Source: Nereocystis luetkeana (Eukaryota > Sar > Phaeophyceae > Laminariales > Laminariaceae). From it: a stretch of DNA of 64,000 nt. The translations under genes were made by a program, and so were the position numbers. Location of the stretch: positions 9,551,324-9,615,323 of the forward strand of contig JARUPZ010000024.1 in assembly GCA_031213475.1 (NCBI GenBank), in the 5' to 3' direction. The notes below the pieces were generated by a model. The model had not been told where the DNA came from. It ran no database searches and was given only the letters and a program-made list of their open reading frames with translations. Numbering within the stretch: the stretch's first letter is position 1; each line of letters starts with the position of its first letter. Shown in pieces: positions 1 through 12,650 of the stretch.

Positions 1-1099
1 TATCCTTTGTCGTATAGTGTACTGCTGTGTACTGGTACAACACCAGGAGGAGCGTCAGGTCTGCCGTTTGTTGTATTGCAGTAGCTCTGCCCGTCTCACC
101 ATCGAGCGTGTTTTTTGTGCTTGCATGAGAAATGTGCTCGCATCGCGAATACGGATAATACATGTATGTACAGCAGTGCAGTAGTACGTGCTACTACACT
201 GCTGCGGCTGCAGTGCAGCAACAACTGTGCCAGTGGAATAGATAACGTCTACCAGGTACACAGCAGTACTCGTATTATACTTCAAAGTACAACGAACGCT
301 CTTTTCCTCTGCTGCTTTTCTCTCACCTGCACCGTTGGCATATATCATATGACGGAAATAGCTGACGCCGAAATCGATCCCAGAAGAAGCCTCCAAGAAT
401 GGCCTCTCAAGCCTCAGCGACTAAGCACTCTATAATAGCAGGTCCTCGCGGTAGTCGAGGTTGGGCTGTGCCGCTGCTGCTGCTGCTGCTGCTGCTGCTG
501 CCGCTGCTGCTCCCGCTGCTGCTGCTGCTGTGTTGTGTGGTTTGTGGTTGGTTCGTTGTTTGTCGATGGACAGGTCATCTTGGCTCTGAAATCTTTCAGA
601 ATTAATTACATAAATCACCAATCTGTGAGACGGTATCTCCAATATACAACGGTTTTTGATGCCGAAATTTCTGCTGTTTCAAATTACTTTATTCAATAAA
701 ATACTGCTGTTCCGCGGCTGTTCGGCTGTTCGGCCAAACGTTCGCTTGACAAAAGACAAACGGCTGAAAAGTTGAAGATGAAAAGTTCGATCTGAAAAGT
801 TCAGCCGTTTGTTCAACCATTTTGACCGTTTCAAAACGCATCAAAATAGCATATCAGGGTATATGTGTTGGTCGTCGTCGACGAAAATGCGACCACGATC
901 TCGTACGACTACTCGTACGGCTACTTCAATACTACTGTCTGTACTACACATTGTAGTTGTACGACGACGATCGTGTTACCTGGGGTGCACGAGAACACCG
1001 GATGAGAGACGTCGCTTCGTGCATGAAGAGAGGTGCTCGTACTCGTGAGTGGAAGAAGAGAGAAATGCCAGGTATCCACATAGCACGGCCACGACTACG
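1..1099. other. Upstream region, no gene recognised
   Basis: No exon with splice signals or a recognisable protein was found here. A CTG-type trinucleotide tract lies at about 471-530 and gives leucine, alanine or cysteine runs depending on frame, so the open frames over it are repeat artefacts. Further 5' exons or the promoter of the gene starting near 1100 could lie here, but nothing identifies them. Confidence 0.5.
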
Positions 1100-4000
1100 A
1101 TGATGCGCAAGAACACCGCCAGGCTGGCCAACCTCAACAAGACAAAAAAAGTAGACCACAGGTAAGACACGACGATGTACGTACTACGTTGAATTCCTCG
1201 AACACCAACACCGGCATGCGAGACAGAAGAGTCTCTCTCGCACGAGACCCGACGAACCGACTCATAGTCGCAGGATCAGGTCAGGATCAGCGAGTACACT
1301 ACAGGAATCGACGTAAGAGTACGACTGCTGTACACCTACTACCCTGTAACCCAACACAGCAAACAAAGGTATTTTGCGCCGGGGTGCCTCGTGCATTGCC
1401 ACGTAAGATTACAAGCAGCAGGCTACAAGAAGCAGCAGCAGCAGCTTTCACGAAGGGTTTTGACTTGACTGAAGTAGCGGCTTCCCATAACAGCAAAAGT
1501 GCACACACATGCATACGAAACATTGAGCGCCAGTCTCCCCCACGAAAACCGTACCGCAGAGGAATTCAATGGTACGAGGTCGATGCAACCCTTGCCGCCG
1601 CTCCGTGCCCCGTGCACATATCATGTTCTCTGATGATACAGCCGTTTCTTCGAGAAAGTGCTCAACCGCACCCTTGCTTACGATACCGCAAAGCAGGGTC
1701 GACATTGGCTTGTCACAGTTCCTCTCTCTGTTTTTCCCTGTGTGGCATACCTGGTACAGAGTACTCGGCGATGGCACCATCCCTCGTGCCGTACGGTACT
1801 TGACGTACATACCATATCGCCTTCAAGCTTAACCTCTTATGTCGTGGTGCTGTAATAGAAGCAGTTCGTTGGACGAGATCACCTACAGCACACCCAACGA
1901 TTAAATACCGCACAGCAGTCTTTTCACCCTGTGCATGCCTCGCGAGTGTCGTACGGTGCTGCACCGTACTGCTGTATTTCACTCGACAACCGCTGTTGAT
2001 GTGGTATAGACAGTACAAAAGGTACAGTGCGTACAGCATAACACAGCAGCAGTGTCACAGCCCGCAAAATAAAAAGGACGAACACGATACGTCGAAGCAT
2101 GTATATCATTGTTGTAGGGAAGCGCGAGTCACACCGGGTGAGCTTGCTGCCATTGTTGCTCAATACCGGGTACACATTTGATACAGCCGTGCATACCGGT
2201 GAACTGTCGTACGTACAGCAATATTAATACCTGTAGCATCAACAGACACCTGGTAAATTTTGGTGGGTCGGGATAGCGTTTTTACTCGGGCAGCAGCCTT
2301 GGTCACGCCCCACTATTTCGAACAGATATGTCCGTCTGTGCCACTAAACCAGTACATTGTACGTCGTACGTACACTAACGTTCACGCTCCTCTGCTACCG
2401 CAAACAGCAGTAGCCCACCCCAATTTCAAGTGATACACCGCTTAGTATGTGTCCTCAAAAGCATGTGGGTGCAGTTCTAAAAACGGTTGCCGTACCTTAA
2501 GACCGTTGAGTCCGCACAGGGGAGTGTATGATAGTTTTTCATCGCTCGATTTTTCCTGGACGGGAAGGAAGGCTGCGTTTTCGGACGTATCCGGTCGAGA
2601 GCCTTCCGAGAGTATAATGTTCGCCGTAAGGCCCACTCTTATCGGAGAGCTTCTTTTTTCCAGAATTTCCCAAGTTTTGGAAATAATTGGAAATTTGTGT
2701 CACGATATATACGGAGGCGTTCTGTCACAATTTGTGAAACTATTATTATTATGCTTGCTATCCGACAATGTGTAGTGTTGTTCTAATAAACGACTAACAG
2801 AAAGTGAAGAACTCTCCAGAACAAAAGCGCGATTTGTGAAACTACTCGGAAGCAAAAAATCAGGAAAGTTAGATTTCACGTATTTGGGGAAAAACTCAGG
2901 AAAATCTGGAAGCTTTTTTTTTTCATCTTCATCAGAATAAAAAATTGCGCGAGAAAAAAAATGGGATGTTAGAGAAAAAACTCTCCGAGAAGAATGACCC
3001 TTAACCCCTTTAGAACCGCAGTCCCGTTTTGGGGACAATCCACTCAATTTTCAAGTACTTTGTCCCCAAATCGGGACTGCGGTTCTAAAGGGGTTAAGCA
3101 CCATTGCTTACTGTACTACTGCTGTCGAGAAAACCAGCGCTGGAAAACGATCGCCCCCCTGTGCAAGCTCGAGGCTCTTAGCGTTATTGCCTACCTGGTA
3201 CACCAGTACACCAGTACACCAGTACACCAGTACACCAGTATGGACCCGCCTATGGTACGTAATCTGAGCAAGCCTTAGAATACTACTGTGACACCTCTTC
3301 CTTGATCACCTCGAGGATATCCTATCATATGAGATTTAGTGTAGCACTCGCCGCTGAGCACCTTCTCTTATCCCAATCCTCTTGCGTAGCGTCCCTCAAA
3401 AGCGAGCCTTGCATTCGTATTGCAGTAGAACTTTATTCCTTGTTCGTGAGCCTATAGTGTGAGCAAGACGTGCTGATATACGGTATCCCGCTTGTCACGC
3501 TTGGCACAACAAAAACAGGCACATTCTTCAAGACTGGTACGTGTGGCTTTCTAAGTCGGACAGCAAGGGTAACGATGTCAACCTCCACCTCGAGAACATC
3601 TACCTGGACCAGCTGCAAGAGGACGGTCTTCTCCTCTACAAGACCCTTCAGGTAACGTACCATCATACTGCTGTGCACGAAGGCGAGTTCTCCGATTTAC
3701 CCGGCGCCAAAAATAAGAACCGCTTACGAGATGGATGAAACAACCGACCTACCCACATGCCGACCGGGACGACCCACCACTAAACAGAGGTTGGTGACAG
3801 CTACAAAGTGAATGCCTCACGACATAGATAGCCATACGTAAAATATCAATCGGCTGCTGAGAGAGTCTCATCTTTCTCAACTATTAATACTAGGATATCG
3901 AGGTCGGAAAAACTCCTTACTGTCGACGTTGTCGTACGTATATGTGAGATTGTTTCCTTTCCCAACCCCTGGTCGCACGATATCATTTTCGTTAACACTC

Positions 4001-7000
4001 CCCTCATCGACATCCTCATCATCAACATCAAAACCCCCTCATTGACATCCCTCTCATCAATATCCGAATCGCCTCATCGACCCCCCCTCCCTCACCAACA
4101 TCCCCCTCATCAGCGTCCCTCTCATCAACTGCCAAACTCCCTCATCGACCCTCCCCTCCCTCGTCGACATCCCTCTCATCAGCACACAAACCCTCCCATC
4201 GACGCCCTCCTCCCTTATCGACATCCCCCGCATCGGCGTCTTTTTCGCCCGCACACGAACTCCCTCATAGACATCCAAACCCCCTCATCGGCACCTCCCT
4301 CATCCATATCCCTCTCGTCTACATCCAACCCCCTCCCTCATCGATATATCCCTTTTCAACACCCCCTCAACGACTTTCCCGTTATCGATATCCCTCTCCT
4401 TACCCCCAAAATTCCTCATCGATATGCCGAAACCTCAGACTGTGATTAAGCTAGAGGTATGCCGAAACCACTGAGCTAGCAGTCAGAGCTGATCAAAATA
4501 GGCTGCAACCGAATGGTTGCAAGGAAGGGATGACTCCGAGGTCCAGGCTTAACAGCAGGGCGTGCCTCGAATCGTGCTCTTCCGAGAGACACACCTCAAC
4601 CAATGGTTGAGACCCCTCGAGACCCATTATAAGGGAGATACCGACCAAAACCAATGGTTGATCACTTTGGTGATTCGCACCAACATTCTAGGGGTATAAA
4701 ATAGCTTGAGGGCGCAGCAGTGCAGGTAGGGTGATGTTTGCCCTCGCGCTGTGCGATTCCTTGCGTTATAACCCGGACACCGGGGTCCGTAGCATTCCCC
4801 AATCCCGCAGGGGGGCGTTGCTGTAGTCTTCATACTTTACCCGTCCTTTTCCTTTGTCCTCTATCCCAAGAGGGTTAACAACAGTCAGACGGTGCTCGGG
4901 GTTTTTCGGCTTGCAGCAAAAGTTCAAGAACCCTTTGGTGAGCGCGGAGCAGTTCTACCTCCAGTATAAACTCTCGTCGGAGGAATATCCCATCAACATC
5001 GAGATCTCGCAGAGGGCGCAAGCCTTGTCCGCGTTCAAGAAATTCGCGGAGCTGCAAAAGGTACGCGAAAGTGCTGATCGACGTATGTATGCAGTAGCCG
5101 CGGTTTATTGTTTAGAAAAGGGGGGGGGGGGGGAAGCCGAAAAAGGAATGGGAGAGTGCTGATCGGCGTATGCAGTAGCGATGGCTTCTTTTTTAGAAGT
5201 GGTGGAGGGGGGGGGCTGAAACAGAGACCCCCAACCTAAAACATCCGCGTTTATCGCCCCTCGAGCACGACGTGAGCGTAAGTTAGTCCCGGAAGAACCG
5301 CGCACGGAGACAAGCCACAAAAAGGCTCCGTACCAGCGACTAGACGCGTTCCCGGGTGCCTTACCCCGCAGCCACATGCCTAAGCGCCTTATTGCTGCCG
5401 GAGGGGTTCGGAAAATATCACGCGATGTTCCCACGGGACAACCAGCGGTAGCAGAACCCCTAGTCGTCAGGCTAAAAGTGTGGGGACAATACGGAAGAGG
5501 AGGAACCCGCAGAAAGCATACGAGTCAAACTAGCGACGACATTGGGATACGAGAAGGGTCAACAAATATTGGTGTGATCTCATGCCGCAGCAGAGAGAAA
5601 CCTCATTGATCCCAACGTAGATGCGAATTAACCTGTGACGGAACGTTACAACTTTAATCTGGAACAGAAACGAGGGGACGCCAGCAGGGTGGATCCCTTT
5701 TCGCGAAAGCCTCTTTGTTGTACTGGGAGACAGTGGTTGAGTACCACTCTGTGGGCGATATCACAGCTCTACAACAACACGACAAAGCAAAAAGAGGCTA
5801 GGAAATAGCAGACCATCCCGCCCGTCCATCGTTGGTAACGAGGTGTACCGTCGACAACGACATCAATTTTGTTGTTGTTTATTTTGCCGGGGTACCTACT
5901 CTCTGCGACAAGGTGCCGCGTTGATTGCCTGACAATTAACGCGGGAGTAATAACCCTGGGTGAGAGTCTCTAGCTGGTCGCAGCAGGAGGCCCCATTGAT
6001 TCCAAACCATGTAAAAATTACCCTACACCGCAATGTTACAACAGCATTGGGCAACTTAGGGGGGTTCTTCTCGAGAAGGGGGGGGGTGTGAGGGAGCGGA
6101 AAAAGGTACGCTAGAGCTGAAAAAGGAACGCTAGAGCTGAAAAAGGTACGCTAAAGCGGAAAAAGGTACGCTAGAGCTGAAAAAGGTACGCTAGAGTGAT
6201 GATTGCCGCATACAGTAGCGGTGTTTCTTTTTTAAGAGCGGGGGGGGTGGGGGAGGGTGGGGGGCGTACTCATTTGTTGCTTGTCTTAGTCCTTTGACCA
6301 TTGACCACGCATCCCTTTCGAGACAGAGCAATGGGGGGGGGGGGGGGGGGGGTGTACTCGATAGAAGATATGCACTCGAACTCATGCATGGCCGTAGTCG
6401 TATGACCATAGACCCTCGCACACCTACAATGCGGGGACGGAGCACGTCGGGTTTTTACCGACCAGGCATGCATTGCTTGCACCAAGCGCGAAGCGCCGTG
6501 AGGTGTCCGGCGAGTCGCATGTAGGGTGAGCTGCATCCTACAAATAACCGCTTGTGAGGCGGAGGTGCATATGGATGACAGCTTCAATGAGTTAATTGAA
6601 TTTCCGGTGTAGCCACTTCCAGAAACAGCAATGGGAGCACTATGTAACTGTCTCTTGGGCGCCATATCATGCACACTACCAGGTACTTGATACGACCATT
6701 CCCCTTTTGCGGGGTAAAGGTTCGTTGCCTCGCACAAATGGTCTGACTCGACCACCAGCTGTGACCGACCGCCAAAACAAAAAAGGTTATCCTGGCTATC
6801 TATCTCAAGTCGTGAGCGGCAAACTTGTCAGTGCCGTTGCCAACCGACGCCAACCCAACCTATATATGAAGGGATAGGGGTGTGTGGGTGAGAGCCATCG
6901 CAGTGACGAAAGACAAAGTTTGCAGAAAATTCGGCGAGGCGCACACTGCAGCTTAGGTCGCAGTACTCACATGGCACTAAAACTTCTGCCTGTACGTACT

Positions 7001-10000
7001 CATTCAGCGTTACAGAAATCTATTCGCGCATTCGAATCGTAACGTTGAGGGGTTGCTGCGGTTTTGTCGCGTTTGACGTTTTTGAGGGCGTTCAAACAAG
7101 CATAAGACGTCCGTCCCTCTTTCCAAATCCTCGGGACAATCCCAGCGGGAAATCACGCGATATAGGGAAACCCCATGGCTCCGGGAAAATATTGATTTCC
7201 CATTCCCGTTCATTCCCCGTTCCTTTCCCGTTCCTTTCCCACTATCTCTCTCGTTCCCGTTCCCGTTCCCGTTCCTGCTCCTGTCTATTTCCTAATTTTC
7301 TACTTTTATATTTTTCTGAAATTATTTTTTTTCGGTGGCAGGAGGAATACGTGGCGTTCGGGCCAGTGTTCGTGCTGTACTGCCGCGGACCGGTGTGGAC
7401 AACACCTCCCCAAAAGAAAGGAATAGTGGTGACCTCTTTGAACGGAAGGCCGGCGCTGACGCGATATCTGACGGACAAATACTCCTCCGGGAAGGTGAGG
7501 CGGTTGTACCAGTGCAGCGCTGCATGTTGTGGCGTTTCTCGACGTATCCCGGAACACAAGACCAGTCGCCTTCATGAGAACTGCCGTCTGGCGCAATTGG
7601 TGACCGGATACGGTATTATAGAATAACATAACATGCCACCACCAGGAAAAAGCACCAGGTGTATCTCTTCAAGCGAAAGGCAGCACAAGGAGTTGAAATA
7701 CAGCAATCTTCATGGCTAGGTGCCGTTCGTCATTCGGGCATGAGTAAGGAGATACCCCCCCCCCCCTCCCCTTCCCTACGGCCAGACGATCGACGCTGTC
7801 ATCCAATTCCAGAAAGTCCGCCTCACAAGCGGTTCTCGGCGGGATGTAGCTCACCCTTCATGCGACTCGTCGGACTCCTCACGGTGCTTCACGCTTGGTG
7901 CAAGCAAGCAATATCCGCCTGGTCGGTGAAAACCCGACGTGCCTCTTCTCGGCAGTACACATACGGATGCGAGGGTATATGGTCATACGACTACAGTAAG
8001 GTCATGCATGACATGAGTACACCGCCCCACCCCCTATGGCTATACGAATACAACAAGGTCAAGCTTGACATGAGCGCACCCCCCCCCTCCCCGCGCCTCC
8101 CTTGTGGACCTCTTTCCCCAAGTTAGTTTTGGCGTTTTCTCGTCATCACGCGCTCCGAACCCAAATGCATAATCAACGCTGAGACTTTCGTCTCACCGAT
8201 GGTGATGTAGCTGGACTGTATTTCCAGTCACTGCCTGTTCAGGTTTCAGACTGTTCGGATGTATCATCGCTTCCCATTTCAGGGTCTAGATTGTTCAAGG
8301 TATTAGTAGCTCTACTCCCGAGGTTGTATGATCTAGCTGTAGCTGATGTTGCCAGATGGAACCCGTGGAATCTCCGTGCTCTATTAATAGCGCATGTTTC
8401 CTGGGCTGTATCTATCTGTACTATGCAGATCATGCACAACCTCTCACAACGGCAGGCAAGGTTACTACAGTAGATGATCTAGATGATCTAGATGATCTAT
8501 CTGATCCATCCGAGATGTGCAACTGTTTCCCCCTTGTCTCCCTTGCTCCCTTGTGGGTCTCTTTCCACAAAACTTATCTGCTTACAGTAGTTGCCGTATC
8601 ATGCAGATGCCGTGCAAAAGCCGTATCTGGTATGATGCAGATGCCGCTAGGCGCCAATAGTGCGTGCAAGAGCCGTGTCACTCATATCCCACCCGGCGAA
8701 TATGTTCGACGTAGACCTGGACCTAACAGATCACACAGATCAGAGGTATTTCTTCCCTCACTGATCTATATAAATGAATCGAAATGGGGACCTGATCTGT
8801 CCGATGTGTGCAATGGGGATCTGATCTATCTGATATATCTGATATATTTGATCTATCTGATCTATCTGAACTATCTGATCTATCTGAATTATCTCATCTA
8901 TCTGATCTATCTCATATATCTGATCTATCTAATCTATCTGATCTATCTGATGTATCTGATCTATCCAATATATCTGATCTATATATCTGATGTATCTGAT
9001 CTATCCGATCGATCTGATCTATATGATCTGTCCGATGAATGCGTGATATGCTGCGGTTGGCGTGTTTCATCGTCGTCACGTGCTCCGTGTGGTCTAAATA
9101 AATACCCCATCATTGGCGCGATCGCACGCCACGCATGACCGGATTGAACGCGGGGAGCAGCTGTCGCTGGGGATCCTGGATGAAATGATGACCCTCTCCA
9201 CCGGTCCTCTGAAGCGGGCCGTATTCAGCATCATGCCCAACGCCGAGAGAGAGCATCACCGGTAAACACGTTTAAGCGCACACCTTATACACTACGTTGG
9301 GAATTGTCGCTGTTGTTAACTCTGGGGTGGGAGAAGACCTCAGAGAAAGAAATAAAACAAACCCGATACGCGTTCATAACTGAAGCCCATCGTACGCCTC
9401 AGACAATGAAATGTGTAGCGAATTCAGCGTACGTACGTATGCACCATGCTTTGCGTTACATGCAAAGCATAGCGACAAAAAAAAAACGGTTATTTCTGAC
9501 TTTGTCAACCTTCTATTGCGGGCTAGCATACTACTGCCGTAATATTAATAATATTAATAGTATTACCAACAGTAATATATATTAATATTTATACTAGTAT
9601 TGAGAACCAAGTACGGTGTGTGGGCATACAGTAGGGAGATGCATGGTTTTTGGGTCCGTCGTGGTTTCTGATGACTATGCATATTCATTACTATGCCCCC
9701 TAATGATAGGGAGAACGCGCAACAGCAGTAGCCTTATAGTCACACTGCGCTCGTGAACATGGTTGGAAGCGGAAACGCCCACAAGTCCACGATGTGCAAA
9801 GCGCCATCGCAAGGAGCGTTGCTAAAACATGCTGAGTCGGCCCCTCTAAACGTTTTTATTCAAGCAGTGTTTGACAGCAAGGAGCGTTATAGTGGCATGC
9901 TGACTTTACACTCTGCTCGTTCCTTTCAAGCAGAGTTTGACAGCGTGGATCCGTGATGACAGCACGCTGGGTTAACACTTTGCTCGTTCCTCCAAGCAGT

Positions 10001-12614
10001 GTTTTTGGCAACGGGGAGCGTTGAATCGAGGAGCGTTGAAGATTCAACCGCTTTGGGAGTTGACTCGATTCATACGTTCGGACATTAATTTACAGTGGTC
10101 ACACGAAGAGTGTCTAAAACAATGGCGACGAATTCAGCAAGACGTCTACCCTCGGTCACACGATGCTATTGAGGCAGGGCATGTAGGGCACATGCTTCAA
10201 CAATTATACAATGCAAGGGGACTTCCCGCGGGAACCCACACGCCTCTATACCTACAGAAGTAGCTCGTCTCCTAAAAACAAAGTCAATTATTTCGTACTA
10301 ACTCTCTAGACATGCACTGACTCATCACACGCACCCGCCCCCCATTACACTAGCGTACTAGGTATAGGAGTGAGTGAGGTTAATTAATGATTTGTTTTGA
10401 GCTATTACGGGGGGCCGCATTAATAGGACCGACGGTACAGACAAAAACCTATATATTTCGCTATTTTTACTAACGATATTTGGTGCTGTTTACTGTGGTC
10501 CCCCGTAATACTGTATCGGCAATACATTTTTCCTTTTTCGTTATTCAGGAGGCGGTATCTCCGATACGCTGCGCACTGTGATACTACGTAGTCGTGCGGT
10601 GGCCCGCTCTCGCTAAGGACGGTGAACAAGACCGGGTGGAGCATAGTTAATAGGACAAAATATTGCTAGTAAAAACAGTTAAATATATAGGTTTTTATGT
10701 ATACCATAGGTCCTACCAACTATGGTCCCCCCGTAATAATCAGATACTCTTGTTTTGGTCGCAGTATGCACTGCGGTAACCAAGGTCGAAAAAAGGGTGA
10801 ATCAGCTGGGCCAGCGCTCTACTCGTTGCCTCCCAGCAAAAGCGTTTGACAACCCATCGGATTGTTCCCTCACCATGCCGACGCCGGCATTCCTCTATCC
10901 CTCTAAAAATGTCACTGGTACGGAGGTTAGGATTAGGACATAGTACTACATACTACGGGGGACCATAGTAAAATAGGACCTACGGTGCACACAAAAACCT
11001 ACCAGGATATATATATATATTTACCCATTTTACTAACAATGCTTGGTCGTATTTACTTTGGCCCCCCGGAATAGTAATAATATATAGCGGTAGTGATCGA
11101 AACCCACGACGGACCAAAAAGGCAGGCATCCCCCTTCTGTTCGGCACATCTACACACCATCTGTGGTTCTGATTACTATCCATTACTATTCATGTGCAAT
11201 GCTGTTGTGCTCCCCCGGAATAGCTATCTCTTGGACAAACCTACTGCGAAGGAGCCAAACCTAGAAGAGCTCTACCTAGCGGGGAATTTAACGCTCAAGG
11301 CGTACGAGGAAGCGCGGTTTCCCGGTGAGTGGGAGGGGGTGGGAGGGGGGGACGGCGGGGGGGCGGCGGTAGTGAAGCCTCTTACTCTTAGAACTGGACT
11401 CACGGGTGCGAGACAAATGCTTGAGATTAGTGCAGGGACGTTTTTCGGCATTAATGTTTTACAGCAGCAGCACTATTACGGGGGACCATAGTTAATGGAA
11501 CCTATGGTATACATATAAACCTATGGATTTCGCTGTTTTTACTAAACAACATTTTGTGCTATTAACTATGGTCCCCCGTAATAGATTAGTCGACAAGGAC
11601 GTGTATTTTTATGTTGCCATCCAGCGAGTGTACAGCATGAGCTTCAACGTGGATCACTGATAAACATTCTATTACGGGGAACCATAGTTAATAGGGCCAA
11701 ATATTGTTTGTAAAAATGGTTAAATATATAGGTTTTTACGTATACCATAGGTCCTATTAACTATGGTCCCCCGTAATAGTCACTACGCACAAATTTGCTG
11801 ACTGTCCTGTCTTTGCACATGGGATACATGCCTTGTGTGCGAGTTTGCGAGACGCGTTTAACACACGTGTCTTCCGTTATTTTGTTTGTTTTTTACGGTG
11901 CCCCTTGTTTTGGGTGGTGCGAAAGAGGCTAAGCTGGCGAAAGAAAAGCGCGACGCGCACTACCCGACGCCGGAGGAGCCCCAGCGGTGCATCGTCTGCC
12001 GGGACATGACAGCTACCATCTCGTGCATGGAGTGTCCGAACAAAGCGTGCCAGGCGTGCATAAGGCACAAGTGCTCGGATAAGGGGGAACCGTTCCTCTA
12101 CTTCCACCACCGGCACTGTCTCAGGTTAGCCCACCGTGCCTTTGCAGTTCACATTAGTAGTGGTTGTTTTGATAGTGATAGTAGCGGTAGCATTAATGGT
12201 AGTAAGGGTGGTACTGTAGTAGTGGTAGTTGTTGTGTTGTCACTTACAATTGTTCCTACTACGGGGGAACATAGTTAATAGGACCTGTCGTATACATAAA
12301 AACCTACCTGGTATATCTATAACCATTTCTACTAACAATATTTGGTCCTATTAACTATGGTCCCCCGTAATAATAGTAGAATAGTAGGGAGTAGTCGCGA
12401 TCGCCCGCAATAACGTTCTTCTCCTCCTCTTCCTCCTCCTCCTCCTCCTCCTCCTCAGGTTTGGAAAGCCGTACCGTCACCCCTTGTCGGACGCGGAGCA
12501 AGTTCGACTACACGCCATGCCGGGAGGCATTTTCTCTCGGGGTCGAAAGGAGGGGATGTGGGTTAAGACCAAAAGAAAAAGGCTTTTCCGTCCGCCACCA
12601 GGAACTCGACCCCG

Positions 12615-12650
<36 letters not shown>

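Noticed and set aside
4042-4449. 135-codon Pro/His/Ser-rich frame
   Set aside because: Entirely within the CATCGACATCCC minisatellite, in an intron of the 1100-12687 gene.
8356-9138. 260-codon plus-strand frame
   Set aside because: Most of it is the GATCTATCT microsatellite giving YLIYLIYL. There are no splice sites or conserved ends.
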